Shown here piece after piece: positions 49,301-61,640 of a stretch of DNA of 64,000 nt (position 1 is its first letter; each line of letters starts with the position of its first letter). The translations under genes were made by a program, and so were the position numbers. The notes under the pieces are model-generated. The model did no database searches, was not told where the DNA came from, and saw nothing but the letters and a program-made list of their open reading frames with translations. This DNA is from Rhynochetos jubatus (lineage: Eukaryota; Chordata; Aves; Eurypygiformes; Rhynochetidae), in NCBI GenBank assembly GCA_027574665.1, contig CM050654.1, positions 10,410,142-10,474,141 of the forward strand, given 5' to 3'.

Positions 49301-52300
49301 CAAACTCAAACATTTCCTTCTGTGGTTGTCTGTAATTAAAGACACAGTCTGATAATTAAATAATCTAAAATATGTACAAAATTCAGCTCAGTGAATTTTT
49401 ATTAAGCTTTTTTGGGTGGAAAAAAGAAAAAAAATTAGTACTAATGTCCTAGTCAATGTGGGAAACAGTTTAGAAATTCAAAAAAAAGCATTAAAGCAAT
49501 TTTACTCAGACCCCCGACTTCCTCATATTTAGGAGATTGTGTAGTCTACGCGGTGGAGTAGATTATTACTGCCATTCATTGGAGTGAAACTGTAGCAGTA
49601 TCTGTGCATACTCCAGAAATGCATCATCATTGTGGGATGTTGTCTTTAATGACTGCTCTAAATTCCATTTTTTTTTTTTACAACTATTTTGTTAACTTGG
49701 TTGTGGAGACAGGTGGATATTTACACAGAAATTTCCTTGTGCTCTTGGGGAAACCAGCCATACCAGGAATACTCACTTTATCTGAAACTGAGATAAATAA
49801 TTTGAGGGTGACTTACTCAAGTTTTGAAACAGTTAACACTCTCTTAGGAGGGGATGAGGGGTAGATAAATGGTGAACAACTGGGAAGCTGGCTCTGAAGC
49901 ATGTGCTCGTGAATTTGGACACCGACTAATCTGTTTTGGCTGTTGCTGGCACCACAAATAACAGCATAATGCAAAACCTTCCTGTTTCTTCCCACTCCGT
50001 TATTCTAACTTTCCACCGAGGGCAAGCAGCGGCCACAGGCCGAGCCCTCAGTGGCAGGAGCAGCAGGTTGGCCAGGGCTTCTCGCGTGGCCGAGTCCGCA
50101 GCCTCCCTCTCCCTGCTGCGGCTCTTCCGGAACTTGTGCTGATTGATGCGTGGTGGAGCACGAGTTTGGGAGGGTTTTTTTCTCTTTGCCAGCCTGGAGT
50201 CAATCTGTGACATCAAATGGAGCATATGACTGGTGAAGGGTTGTCAGCTGCAGCCGTATGGCTTGTGTGTGCCCAGGAGCAAAACTGGGCACCTGTAACT
50301 GTTTTGTGTTGTGCCATCCTCCCTGTTAGCCTTGGCACAGTTAGCGGACTGAGAAAACTGCCTGCAGAGATTTGCTACAACGGACATCTTACCATTCGGG
50401 GTTACCTCATGCTGTTTTCCTATTAACTTCTCATGCTATGAAGTGCTGTCAGATTTTATTTTTCTTCCTTTTAATTGTTTGTAAAGATGATGAGCTGTCT
50501 ATGTGACTTCCTCAAAACGTTCTCATATTTAAATTACTTTAGTTGGTTTCCTTAGAAACCAGATCCTTTGCCTTGTCTTGGAGAGAAGTCATGCCCCATT
50601 GTTGGCCTACTTTTTCATCATCTTCTTCAAAAGTTATTCTAACATATTATCTCCTTTTGAGTGTCTATCTTTTTTCCTTAACTGATGACCCATTGATCTA
50701 AATTTAGCCTAGATTTTTTAAGAGACATAAGTGGCATGAAATTTATCCTCCAGTTGCTCCTCAGAGATACCTCCATTGTCCGTTTTACCTTAGCTTAGGT
50801 TGAAGATGTGTGCTAAATCACTGTATTACTTAAGCGTTCTCTGTATGCTCTCTTTCGTTTCTGAAACACAGTGGTGGTTGGTTGTTCATGTGTGTATCTA
50901 AAGGATAATATCCCCCTTATATCTGCTTGGGCTCCCATCTTATGTGTGGCTTCAAGGCAATGTGGAAAATCTAACTGGCTAACGAAGAATGTGTTGGGAT
51001 GCTCTTGAACACCAGGGTGTAATTTGAAATAAGTAAAAATTATAAAGAGAACCTATGCATAAATTTATAATAATGTGGACTTCATTCTGGAGATGTGGAG
51101 TTTCTTGTGTTAGTGTGTGAGTCCTGCAGACATGGGGTTTGGTTATTTCAAGCAATGCTGCCACCTCCTGCACTCTGGGTGACCTTTTCACCTTTATATC
51201 TGAAGAACCTAAAGCTAAGTAGCTTAAACCACATCATCTCCTCCTCCAACCTTCTTCTGCAGTATTTCATGGTCCCTGCTGGAGAGAGTATTATGGGCTG
51301 CCTTGCCTTCAGGACTGATCATCCCCTTAATGGTCCTGTTCTTGCCTTCAGGGCCTGTTCTAGCACCAAATCCCATTTTAGCACTGCTGTTATCTTTCTT
51401 GTCTCTGTCTGGTAAAGCATCTAAAGGAAATGTGCCTTGAACAGCTTGTCATCTTCCCTTCAGCCATTTTTTGCCTTCTGATTAGTGTAGATGTAGGACA
51501 GAGTCCCTGCTGCCCATGTCCTTTACAGACTCTTCAGTGACACATTCCTGTGCTCCCAGTGGCTGCCCACTGGGAACCCACAGCTCTGTCAGGGGTTGGG
51601 AAGTTGCAAGGAGCCTCATGTGTCCAGTGGGTCACTGGACCCACACTGAGAAACGTCATACCCAATACAGGGAATTTAAAATTCATATAGCTTTCTGTCT
51701 GGCTCTTACCTAAAACTTCTTGCAACATAGAATATGAGAGATTTCACACAAGACCCTTTCCAGATCATCTCTTCCAGCTGAAGTATGTTCTCAAGTTTAC
51801 GTAAAAGGTAGTTTTAGTCTTTCAATGTAGTCAAATAATTTATCTTCTGTTTTTCCTGCCCAAACCCATGTTTTAGTCTGAACCATGATAAGTTTCACAC
51901 TCCCTATGTGAAATGGCTTTTGTGGTTCAATGCAGAGAAAAATGAGAAGTTTTCATTTTTTCCTAGACCTTTTCCATATCCTCCATGACTTTGTGCCTGC
52001 TCCAAAAAAGTAATAGGTTTTATCAATCCTGCCTTGATAAAGGCAGCCTTCATCTGTTTCAGACTCTTCTAACTATATTAAGACTAGCTATCAAATAACA
52101 AGGAAGATATTGAAGCCCTGTTCCTCTAGTGCTTGGACAGTCCCTGCTGCTTCCCTAGGAACTACAGCAGTTCCTTGGGTTTTTTTCAGGTATTGCTGTT
52201 TAGAATTAGATTTTTGCATTAATTTCCTTTGCTTGTTGATGCAGAATTGTGGAAAGCACTAGTAGTTTCCTACCTTTTAAATAAGAGCACTTTTCTATCT

Positions 52301-52440
52301 TGAAGCTCCGTGCAGAATACTTTTCAGTCACATAGATGAGAATCTGTGTGGGCAAGTGCTTGGGGAATAAATTTCATTTATGCTGAAATATGTATATGCC
52401 TTCAAAGTCAATTTGTGTATAGTTGCAATGATCCTTATTC
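46331..52440. other. Intergenic, no gene recognised
   Basis: AT-rich DNA with an alternating palindrome at 46748-46765. A CpG-containing GC-rich patch at 50020-50145 carries an arginine-rich minus-strand frame (50225-49926) with no known match. Pyrimidine-rich DNA lies at 48840-49080 and 49190-49310. No supported gene. Confidence 0.5.
46748..46765. repeat. 18-bp perfect alternating palindrome
   Basis: TGTGTATATATATACACA is its own reverse complement and alternates purine and pyrimidine throughout. Such tracts can extrude cruciforms or adopt left-handed helix and are often length-variable. Confidence 0.85.
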
Positions 52441-52445
52441 TGACA

Positions 52446-52476
52446 CCCCCATCCCACACCCACACCCCCCTATCCC
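52446..52476 (-). other. G-quadruplex motif on the minus strand
   Basis: On the + strand five C runs (5, 3, 3, 6, 3) are separated by loops of two to four bases. The minus strand therefore has five G runs with short loops, well inside the usual G3+N1-7 rule. It lies in gene-free DNA with no adjacent promoter that I can see. Confidence 0.75.
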
Positions 52477-55400
52477 AATTAGCTGATAGCAGTATAGTTT
52501 TAAAACTGTGAAGTCAAACTTCAGAGCTTTTAAATGTATATGCAGCTTAGGCAGAATGTGTGTGGGAAAAACATATTCTCAAGATCTCTTTCTCTATGAG
52601 CATAATCTTTGATCACATTCCTTAAGAATGGGAGATAGACTGGCAAATTAAGAGGAAATACATTGAGCACAGTTGGTAGATGATGACTGGTATTAACCAA
52701 AGTCTTGGTATGGTGAAATTCATTGGTTTTCCTTATGGTCCTATTTGCTCCTCTAATAACTTCCTATATTTTTTGGTTTTAGCAGTGATGTCAGTATCTT
52801 GGACAAAGTTCCGCCAAGGAACTATATTAGTTCTAAATTTTCCCAGTAGTTCCTTACATCATCATATGGCTCCAAAATAGCTAAATATTGTCATCATGTT
52901 TGTTTTGTGCTTTTGATTTCAATTCCCAAGCTGTGTAACTCTTTCAAAATCATTCAAGCTGATTCAAACTCCTAGAAAAAACTGTAATACTGAAAATGGG
53001 AAGTGGGACTGGGCTGTGTTTGTATAAATAAAAATGCCATTCACCTCTGTGCTTGTACTTGGAAGGAAGCTTTTGTAAGTTACTGAAGCTGAAGAGTAAG
53101 TTCAGTAGGAGATGATGATCCTCAGTGAAGCAGTTACTGTTGGAAAGGGGCATCTAAGAGAAGGTTGTTCAGGTACATTTGATGTAGGTTGGCAGACAGG
53201 TAGCTTCAAAGATCTTAAAGGAAATGTTGAATAAATGTATATAAGGATTTCTTTAAATCACAGAAGTTTGGACAGATGCAGGAAAATAAAATGGCAAGTG
53301 CATTTGCAGTCCCCCGTCATTTAGAAAGTAAAGATTTAAGCCTCACTATAGGAGGGCATTGGAGCAGTTGTAAAGGAAAGCAAGTCTGGCATTAATGTAT
53401 TTAATCAGATGTAGAGTCAAGGTAATGATGAATAATGACTAAATACATTTGTAAACAGGTGCAAAACATTTTTTTCCCCTGACTGGAGAGTTGCCACTGT
53501 TATGTGATAGCTTAATATTTCAGCTAGAACTACAGCTGGAAAGGCAATGATATTGAATGATTTTCATTATCCGTTCTGTGCTGCTGAAATGGACACAGCC
53601 ATGTAAAATAATACTGAAATAAACTCATCAAATAGACTTTGCAAAAAGCTTTACAAAAAAGATTTTTTTTTTTTTTTTTTCCTAAATGAATTTACATCTG
53701 TGAAAACCCTTTGTAAGAGCTCTGGGCTGCTTATTGAGGTTTACAGGTAATTGTTTAAACCTGTATCACAAAGTATTCAGAGCTATAAAAGGCTTTACCC
53801 CTGAACTTGCCACTACTCCTGCTCTGTCATGTGGCTAGTGGTGTTTGAACATGGACTGTTCTGGGCCAGGCCAGTATCAGCTCGTCAATTTTATCAGTAT
53901 TACTGTTATAAGCACTAGGCCTCCGTTGCAGGTGCTACATAAATTTGCAGCAGAACTGCAATCACTAATCTAGGACAATTAGTGACAGTTGCTAGACTTG
54001 TGTTAATTAAAACATTAGGAGTCACTTGTTTTCAAACTGCATTTCTTGGATTTACTAGCGTCATACTACAGGTGTACGGAAACATGTTCGGTTTTGATGC
54101 AATTATACACTTGGCTTAGCTTCTTGCTGTCACTGCCTTATATTCAGAGCATCTAATGTTATGTAGCGAACATCTGCATGCCTTATAAAAACCTGCACAG
54201 CAGAGATTGTAAAATTCCTGAGGCTAGAAGGAGAGCAGGAAAGCAAAAGCATCGCTAGCTAACTGAGGATTATTATCTGCAATTCAGTACAGCATGCATA
54301 AGCAAACTTGAACAAGACCACTTAGTTTGATAGTCTAAATAGAGAGTCCTTTAATAATCAGTATTTCTTCTAGCCTTGAATTTTTGAACTTGGAAAATAT
54401 GTTAATGTTCCCCTACAAAATATATAATGCAGCTTAGCTTTCTACCAATGTTTTCAGTTTCCCAGCTGCTTCTAAATGTTTGATTTGACATATAACAATG
54501 TGAACATATCAAATGTAAGCATTCTTTAACATAGTATATTATGTTGCCTTGTTTCTGAGTTTTATTTTGGCTTGAATAGTATATTGTCAATAGTGAGAAA
54601 GGAGGATACCAAATAAGCGAGATTGACCAATTATCCAGGAATTTAGAAAGCTTTAGTTAATTTTGTAAAGACAAATTTGTCCAAAAATGTTATGTTAATA
54701 ACAGATGTAATTTACTGCCTTGGAAAATCCATTCTGTATTTTAAATTGGATTACTGCTGGATTCAGAAGGATGAAAATGACTGCTGAAGTGTATCAGATT
54801 ATTCATGGCCCATAGGGAACTGTGCGCTACGGAGAAGCGGGTGTCTCCTTTCACTAGGAGAGCTTTCCATTACAGGGACAGTGTTTGGAGGGGCACAGGG
54901 ATGCCTGCAGGATCCTAAAACTCTGCTTCCTGCTACTCTACATCCTTTTTCAACTTCCTTTTGGCAAGATGAGTCAAAATCATGTTTACTCAAGTTCTGT
55001 ACTTGCATAGCAAAATTACAATCTCTTCCAAGTAATTTTATTTTGGGAGACTTGGGCTTTTTGATGATAAAGACCAAATTCTTTCTTTTTTCTTTTTTTT
55101 TTTATTATCACCTGTTCATTAATTCACAGGGTGTAGTGACAAAATTACACTAATTTCTTCCAAGTTAACCATATTCAAGTAATTTCTGTGCCTATCCCAT
55201 TCATGAAGCCTGGGAGGTGTTGTGGGGTTGGAAGTCATAGGCGTGTCTCAAATTCCCAGCCCTGCCCAGAACAGAGGCATTCCCTGGGTCTCCCAGAGCA
55301 ATCCTGGTAGACAGTAAATGAAGAAAAGCTGAAAGCAGCAGATCGCTATAGAGAGGCCATTGGAGCTCAACATAAAACAAATTGTGGGTCTTTATGGAAA

Positions 55401-55975
55401 GGCAAGAATTACCAAACACGGTATTAAGGTCCTAGAGGATGACTAAGAAGCTGGCAACAGTGCAAAAAATTGTTGCATGGCTCCTCTTTATATAGGTCAT
55501 GGGGATGATGATGATGTGTTATCCATCCTTGTCCCATCAAGGAATGATTCATATTTCCTAGGTATTTTTCCCTTTCTACTGTGTGTTTACCTTTGAAGAG
55601 TAATTATTCCACAGTTAGAGTATGCTTGGTCCTAATAACAACTGTCTTACTGCAGAGGTTGTTCTGGAATAGCCCTTTGGTAATGTTTTATTCAAAGAGT
55701 GTTTGCAATTTGGTGTCTTGACAAGTAGCACTAAGTCTCTGCTATTAGTAAGGCACTTGAAACAATGTTCTTGAGCATTGGGATTCGTGGTTTTTCTCTT
55801 TTTTAATTGCTTGATAGCTTTTAGCTCTTGGGAAGGAAACTGAATTTCTAACTGAGTATTGGTAGTGATCACGTGGTGAAAAACAGCTTCAGAAAAATGG
55901 GCGGATTGTAAAATGTTTGGCGCTCTATGCTGTGAGATTAGGTGTTGACAGCATTCCTTTGGGGTGATGTGACAC
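52477..55975. other. Intergenic, no gene recognised
   Basis: Contains a T18 tract at 53663-53680 and a stretch at about 53735-54130 that looks like single-copy, possibly conserved, sequence. A moderately GC-rich stretch at about 54800-55450 could be an old repeat that I cannot name. Open frames here are short and unrecognised. Confidence 0.5.
53663..53680. repeat. T18 homopolymer
   Basis: Uninterrupted run of 18 T in intergenic DNA, with no adjacent retroposon recognised. Confidence 0.9.
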
Positions 55976-57030
55976 TGTATCAGCTTTGCCTGGCAAGGTT
56001 TTGGTAGTGGGGGGCTGCAGGGGGGGCTTCTGTGAGAAGCTGCTGGAAGCTTCGACTATGTCCAATGGAGCCAATGCCAGATGGCTCCAAGATGGACCCG
56101 CTGCTGGCCAAGGCTGAGCCCATCAGCAACAGTGGTAGCCCCTCTGTGATAACGTAGTTGAGAAGGGGTTGGGGGGAATCCCAACCCCCTGAAGAGAAAT
56201 TACAGCTAGAGAGAGTGAGATGTGAGAGGAACAGTTCTGCAGCCACCTAGGTGAGTGGAGAAGGAGGAGGAGGAGGAGGTGCTCCCGGCACCGGAGCAGA
56301 GATTCCCCTGCAGACCATGGTGAGGCCGGCTGTGCCCTGCAGCCATGGAGGGTCATGGTGGAGGAGAGACCCACACCAGAGCAGGGGAATGCCCAAGGGA
56401 TGCTGTGACCCTGTGGGAAGCCCGTGCTGGAGTAGTCTCCTGGCAGGAGCTGTGACCCCGTGGAGAGAGGAGCCCAAGCTGGAGCAGGTTTGCTGGCAGG
56501 AGCTGTGACCCCATGGGAAGCCTGCCCTGAAGCAGTCTGTGAAGAAAATTTCAGCCTGTGGGCAGGTCCTATGTCAGAGAAGTTAGTGGAGAACTGTCTC
56601 CTGTGGGAGGGACCCCACACTGGAGCAGGGGCAGGGTGTGAGGATCCTCCCCTGAGGAGGAAGGAGCAGCAGAGACACCGTGTGATGGACCAACCCCCAT
56701 TCCCCATCTCCCTGTGCCACTGGAGGGGAGGAGGGAGAGAAATGGGGGGCAAAGCTGAGCCTGAGAAGAAGGAAGGGGTGGGGGAAGGTGTTTTGAGATT
56801 TGGGGATAGTTCTTATTATCCTAGTCTGATTTGATTGGTAATAAATGAAATTAATTTCCCCATGTGCAGCCTGTTTTGCTCATGATGGTAACAGGTGAGT
56901 GATCCCTCCCTGTCCTTGTCTGGACCCATGAGCCTTTCCATGTTATTTTCTCTCCCCGGCCCAGCTGAGGAGGGCACTGACTGAGCAGCTTTGGGGGCAC
57001 CTGCCCTCCTTTCAGGGTCAACCCACCACA
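55976..57030 (-). mobile_element. Solo LTR-like fossil of an avian endogenous retrovirus (copy B)
   Basis: Same family as 968-1832, in the opposite orientation. Read on the minus strand it starts TGTGGTGGGTTGACCC at 57030 and ends near GCAAAGCTGATACA at 55976, so it has TG...CA ends. At about 1055 bp it is longer than copy A because it keeps tandem units in its middle (about 56340-56600). No retroviral gag, pol or env region lies beside it, so it is best read as a solo LTR. No clear target-site duplication was seen. Divergence from copy A is moderate, suggesting insertion well before the present but within bird evolution. Class not assigned. It is a fossil; open frames inside it are incidental. 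Confidence 0.75.
56340..56600 (-). repeat. Tandem units inside LTR copy B
   Basis: Repeated phrases built from GGAGCAGG...CTGGCAGGAGCTGTGACCCC..TGGGAAGCC recur at spacings of about 55-65 bases, giving roughly three to four degenerate units. Copy A has a shorter version of this part. Length variation by unit number would explain most of the size difference between the two copies. Confidence 0.6.
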
Positions 57031-60000
57031 GAAGTCTTGAAGAAAACACCCTGGCAAGTTTTAATCAAAATGGCAAATGAGTGTTTGGAGACAGTGAAAA
57101 TCCTGGAGGAACCTGGGGTGTGCTCAGAGTAGACATATTGTTTTGAGGTTAAGTATTGGGCTTGCCCAATTTGATTTAGTTCAGGTTTCATCTGTGGAAA
57201 TTGGAATTCCACAGATGGGGTCCCCATTGCTCACTGACACAATTCCCCTACAGAATAGGTACGCTGTTGATGGTGGAGGGAGGGGGAGGAAAAAAAAACC
57301 CCAAATGTTTTAGGGTAGTGCGGTTTCCTGATGCTCTTGGAGCTGGTTCACCTTCTGGAATAGTACTTTCAAAAGCAAACGTATTTCCATTATTGGTGCA
57401 TCCTCACTGAAATACTTGAGATATTCTCACTTTCTCATTCAGTTCTATGGTCAGGAATTTCTTTTTTTCTCAAAGGCATCCAGTAGTGTAGGATCCTTCT
57501 GCTCTAGCAGTGTGTTCATTCAGTAGGGAACCTGCTTTAATGCTCGAGTATAGAGCTAGTCAAAGCTCATGAATCTTAAATATGCTTTAAGTACATGTTA
57601 CAAGTTGGAGAAATTATTTAGTTATATTTCTCTAGAGTTTTCAGCATTTTGTGGTATTACTAAGTTACATTGCATATCCTCCGGTATTGCAGATATGTTC
57701 CTAACCTGCTTGAGTCACTGTGCTGTGTTTTACAACTTCTTTTCTCAGAAAATTTCACATATACACACATATTTACTGTCATACAGGCTTGAAGACTTGT
57801 ACGTGCTGGCTCGGAACGTAACAGGGTATTCCTTTGTCAGATTGCATGTGTAATCCAGTCCGTGGCAATGGGAGTTACAATGATACGAAAAACACATCCT
57901 TGAAATACACAACTAATTATGGTTATGATTAAGGAGTAATCATTCTACTGTGTGATATACAGGTTTAGTGCAAACGTGAGTTGCGAGTGACAAATATGGT
58001 GTCACCATTTTCTTACCGTATTTATTTCAGATGGTAAGATGTCTTTCTCCTTGCTTTATTTGTGTAGCGCTACTTAGGATAAATAGGAACATGGGCTTGT
58101 TTTTATGCCAGTTCTTGAGCAAGCCTGCCCTGCGCTGATGAGTGAGGCCATGCATTAGCTGAGAAAAATTTGGTGGAATTCTCAAGGGTACTTGGTCAAC
58201 AGTCTCAGAATAGCATCATGGTGCTATTCGGGAGTACAACTGACAGAATTTTGTATTCTAAATATAACTTAATGTAAATTATAGCCTGCTCTGTTGATCT
58301 CTGAAGCAAGAATGAGACAGTGGAATAGTGCTGAATCCAAGGCTTCGTGTTATAGGCACTTCCTCACCTAGAGGTTTATGCACTGTCAGACTTCCCTTTA
58401 ATCCCAAATATGTGAAATATAAAAAAAGCATTAAAAATACCCAACTTAACATTTGAGCAGCCAAATTCCACTGTGTTGCTAACAGTGAGAGTGAGTGAAA
58501 TTTCATTTTTGCTAACAGATACACCCCAAGTGAAATGAAAGCTGGGTAAAAACAGATAGACAAAGAACTCAAACCACAAGCCTAGACTCCTGGTTTCTGA
58601 GTAGCAGGTCAAATAAATGTTTATGTGTTTCCATCCATTTGCTCATGTAGCCTTCCTGGTATTCATGAAATACATCTATTTGTAGTAATCTCTGTAGTGC
58701 ACTAAAGCTAGCCACCATAATGGCTATATTCTCTTACATTCTTTCCATGTCTATAGAATGAAGATTACTTGAGTGTTTTAGCACAACTGAAATCTGGAAT
58801 TGAAGACTTTTGTCTCACTTTGGAAATAGTGGTCATGAAATTCAGATTCCAGTCTGGGATTTTGTCACTGAGTCTAAGGGGGTTTTATTCATGGTTTCAC
58901 TGTTTCCTTAAATATGACCATCTGGACAGCGAAAAGAGAATCTTTCTGTGACTTTTTTTTTTTTTTTTAGTAATAATGCCAATAATTCTTCCAGTTATTC
59001 ATGCTGGCCAAGCATTATCAGAAAAGGTCTAATAATAATAAAAATAATTAAAGAACATAATTGGAATTTAAAAATTTTACTGGAAGGGTTTCAAATTAAA
59101 AAAAAGAAAAACCTTTATTTCCTGAAGCTCACACAGCTCACAGAGTGAGGGGCTTGTTTGAAGTCTCACAGCCTGCACCACTGACAAAGGGTGAGAGAAG
59201 ACTTAAAAATCAACTGCAGCGAAGGATGAAAATAATATTCCTTCTCCTGCCTGGTGAATGAAGCTATACCATTCTCTCATTGCCCCACGTAATAGGTAAT
59301 TACTTATTCCATGCTAGGTAGTCGTACTTTAGCGGGACAGTTATCCCATGGCTTGAGAGTGCATTAATTCAGGAGAAAAGAATTTAGAATGCTTCCGCAT
59401 ATGGTTAAAACCCAGACATGCACACAAGAAAAACCAACTGAACAATTAAGAAAAAAGAGGCAGCAGCACAAGACAGTTAGTTGTAGTTGTACCCGTGTAG
59501 GGCAGATTTGGTGCCAGGGGTAACAAGACTTGGGCAGTTGCCGATCCTGACACAGAGATGTAGCTGCTTGTGAGTGGCACCTATGTGTTAGACTTAACTA
59601 AATGAAATGTCTGGTTTGAATATATTCTTTAAATGTTGTCAAGGTTTGGGGTAAGAAAGGTATTTTTAGGAATGTCTTTTGGAAAATATTAATCCACTGA
59701 TCCCTGTCTCCTGTAATTTACAGTGCAGAGAGGATATTCATGCTAGAAGGCTTTCAAAGATGCTGATCCACTAAAACATTACCTTCTCGAGTCCCAGAGG
59801 AAAAGTTAACAAGTTACTTATTCTTCAAAAGCTCATCCTGTTTGAGCTAGTATTTGCCTGATTTTAGAGAAATAATTTTAGGTGCAAGATGGAGATTGGT
59901 TATCTCATTACTTTATTACACTTTTGTCACATGACCTTCTGGATATTATGTGTAGGATACTTGAAAACTTTACATTTTGCATAGAATGTAAAATTTATTA

Positions 60001-60720
60001 CTCTATTGAACACAAGTTTGAAGCCAGATGCCTCGGTGCAGTAGGAGGACCAGTGAACAGGAGCTCTTTAGATCCAGTAAACACTTACTATTCTGTCATC
60101 GTTTCAGGAATAATCAAAAACGTTAGCATTTCAAGTTCCTTATTTTCTTTTCCATCTTAATGCCACACAACTTTGATTTTTGCCACAGTTTCACGACCTT
60201 TTAGGAAAGCAAGGATTATGCTTTGCTTTGGTTTGTGGAGTGGGGTTCCCCCCCCCCCCCCCTTTTTTTTTGTTATGACAAGTATTTGGCTATTACAGAA
60301 GAAAATTTGTCCTTTATTTTTCCACAAGGCTGGCTGCAAGTGCCTGCATATCTCGTGATTTGTGCAAGAGAAGGTCTGATAGTGGGAAAGGTTGTAAAGG
60401 CAGTACAGTGAAGTGAAAGAGGTGCTGTCATGGAATGACAACAGTTTGGCTTTCTGTTACTGTCATGTGTGTGGATGGTACACATGAAAACTTTATGCTT
60501 TGGTTCAAATCCCCTTTGAGGTCTATTTCAATCTTCCAGTTTAAAATCATTTCACTGACCTGAAACCTCGGTTCTGCCTCCTTGAGTTTGCAAAAAGGAC
60601 CCAGAAATGTTGCAGCTAAAGAAACAGCTGTCAAAATATTTTTTATTCTGTGGTTCTTTTCTTTGTTTGCATCTGCACTGACAGTGGTACCTCTTATCAA
60701 ATAGAAATATCCCTTTCCAC
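57031..60720. other. Intergenic, no gene recognised
   Basis: Contains a T16 tract at 58953-58968, an AAT-rich patch at 59028-59050 and a C15-T9 tract at 60248-60271. The phrase GCTCACACAGCTCACAGAG near 59129-59147 recalls old SINE tails of MIR type but is too short to call. No gene supported. Confidence 0.5.
60248..60271. repeat. C15-T9 homopolymer pair
   Basis: Fifteen C followed directly by nine T. The minus strand is A9-G15, a strong stall site for polymerases, so its length may be unreliable in the assembly. Confidence 0.9.
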
Positions 60721-61640
60721 ACACCAGGTGGGACCATTCCTGGGTTGTGCAGAGGTTGTTCTCGGGAATCACTGAGTACTCTCAGGTCCCTTCGCCTTTC
60801 AGGGCAACGTTCCACTGTGATGCAACCTGCCAGCTGCTGAAACAAGCCGTGAGCCCAGGGCTGCCATGCAGTTAATTTTCCTCCCACGTTTCCCTTGCCC
60901 CACCACCTCACAGTCGCTACAGCAGTTACCCACAGTCATCGCATTCCTGCCCAGGTGTGTGCGGCAGAGCCAGCGGAAATTCTTTCATGCAACCCATCCA
61001 ACAACCATCTCCAACATCCTCCAGACACCTCTGGGATGCAGGTGCCATGCTGTGTTGCCCTTCCAGCAAGCACTGGGTTGGTTACAGTGCCCACATTAAC
61101 CTGTAGCCATGAAATTTCATTTAGTTCTTGAAGGGAGGCTTCTTCATTTCATGATTAGATGTTCCATAACAGACACCCACCATGATGTCTCCCTTGCTGG
61201 GAGAGATCTCTTTGATCCCAGTGGCTCTGCAAATGCTTGGAGAATCCTAAGTCCTCCTGCATGTTTCCCACTGTGTATGATGATGTGTATGAGCACCGGA
61301 GATGAACATGATGGTTTGGCAGCTTGCTCGGGGGCAGAACCACCCCTCCATCCAGGCATACTTCCTCTATTCCTGCACTCCACCGGTTTGTGAGCCTTCT
61401 GGCAAATATGCTCTTGGCCACTTTGTCAGACAGATCCCACCTCTCCCACTTCTTCCCAGCAGTGCTCACCCTCTGAGAGCATCCCATCAACACAGAAACC
61501 AAAGCCCTGCTTGCAACCAGCCATGCAGCCACCTGCTGAGTCTCAGTAATAGCAAAGGAGACATCTACGGCTTTTTTGCTACTTCTCCCTGTCAGAAGAC
61601 AGCCTTGTTCTGCCTATATAAACCCTGTTCAAATAAAGTT
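60721..61640. other. Pyrimidine- and GC-richer block of unknown origin, ending in TATA/AATAAA
   Basis: About 0.9 kb with base composition unlike its AT-rich neighbours, rich in CC, CA and TC. At its right end TATATAAA (61615-61622) is followed ten bases later by AATAAA (61632-61637). This arrangement could belong to an old LTR or to the 3' end of a transcript. No defined termini, no partner copy in the window and no convincing open frame were seen, so it stays unnamed. Confidence 0.3.

Noticed and set aside
56123-56834. 209-codon and 124-codon open frames in the second LTR copy
   Set aside because: They lie wholly inside a non-coding LTR and its tandem units. They are proline- and glycine-rich by composition and not a real product.
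59120-59190. Phrase resembling the tail of an old MIR-type SINE
   Set aside because: Only a few words match, and neither the tRNA-derived head nor the core could be seen.
60490-60530. GGTTCAAATCC word resembling a tRNA B box
   Set aside because: No A box at the right distance, and no acceptor or anticodon stem could be paired; not a tRNA gene.
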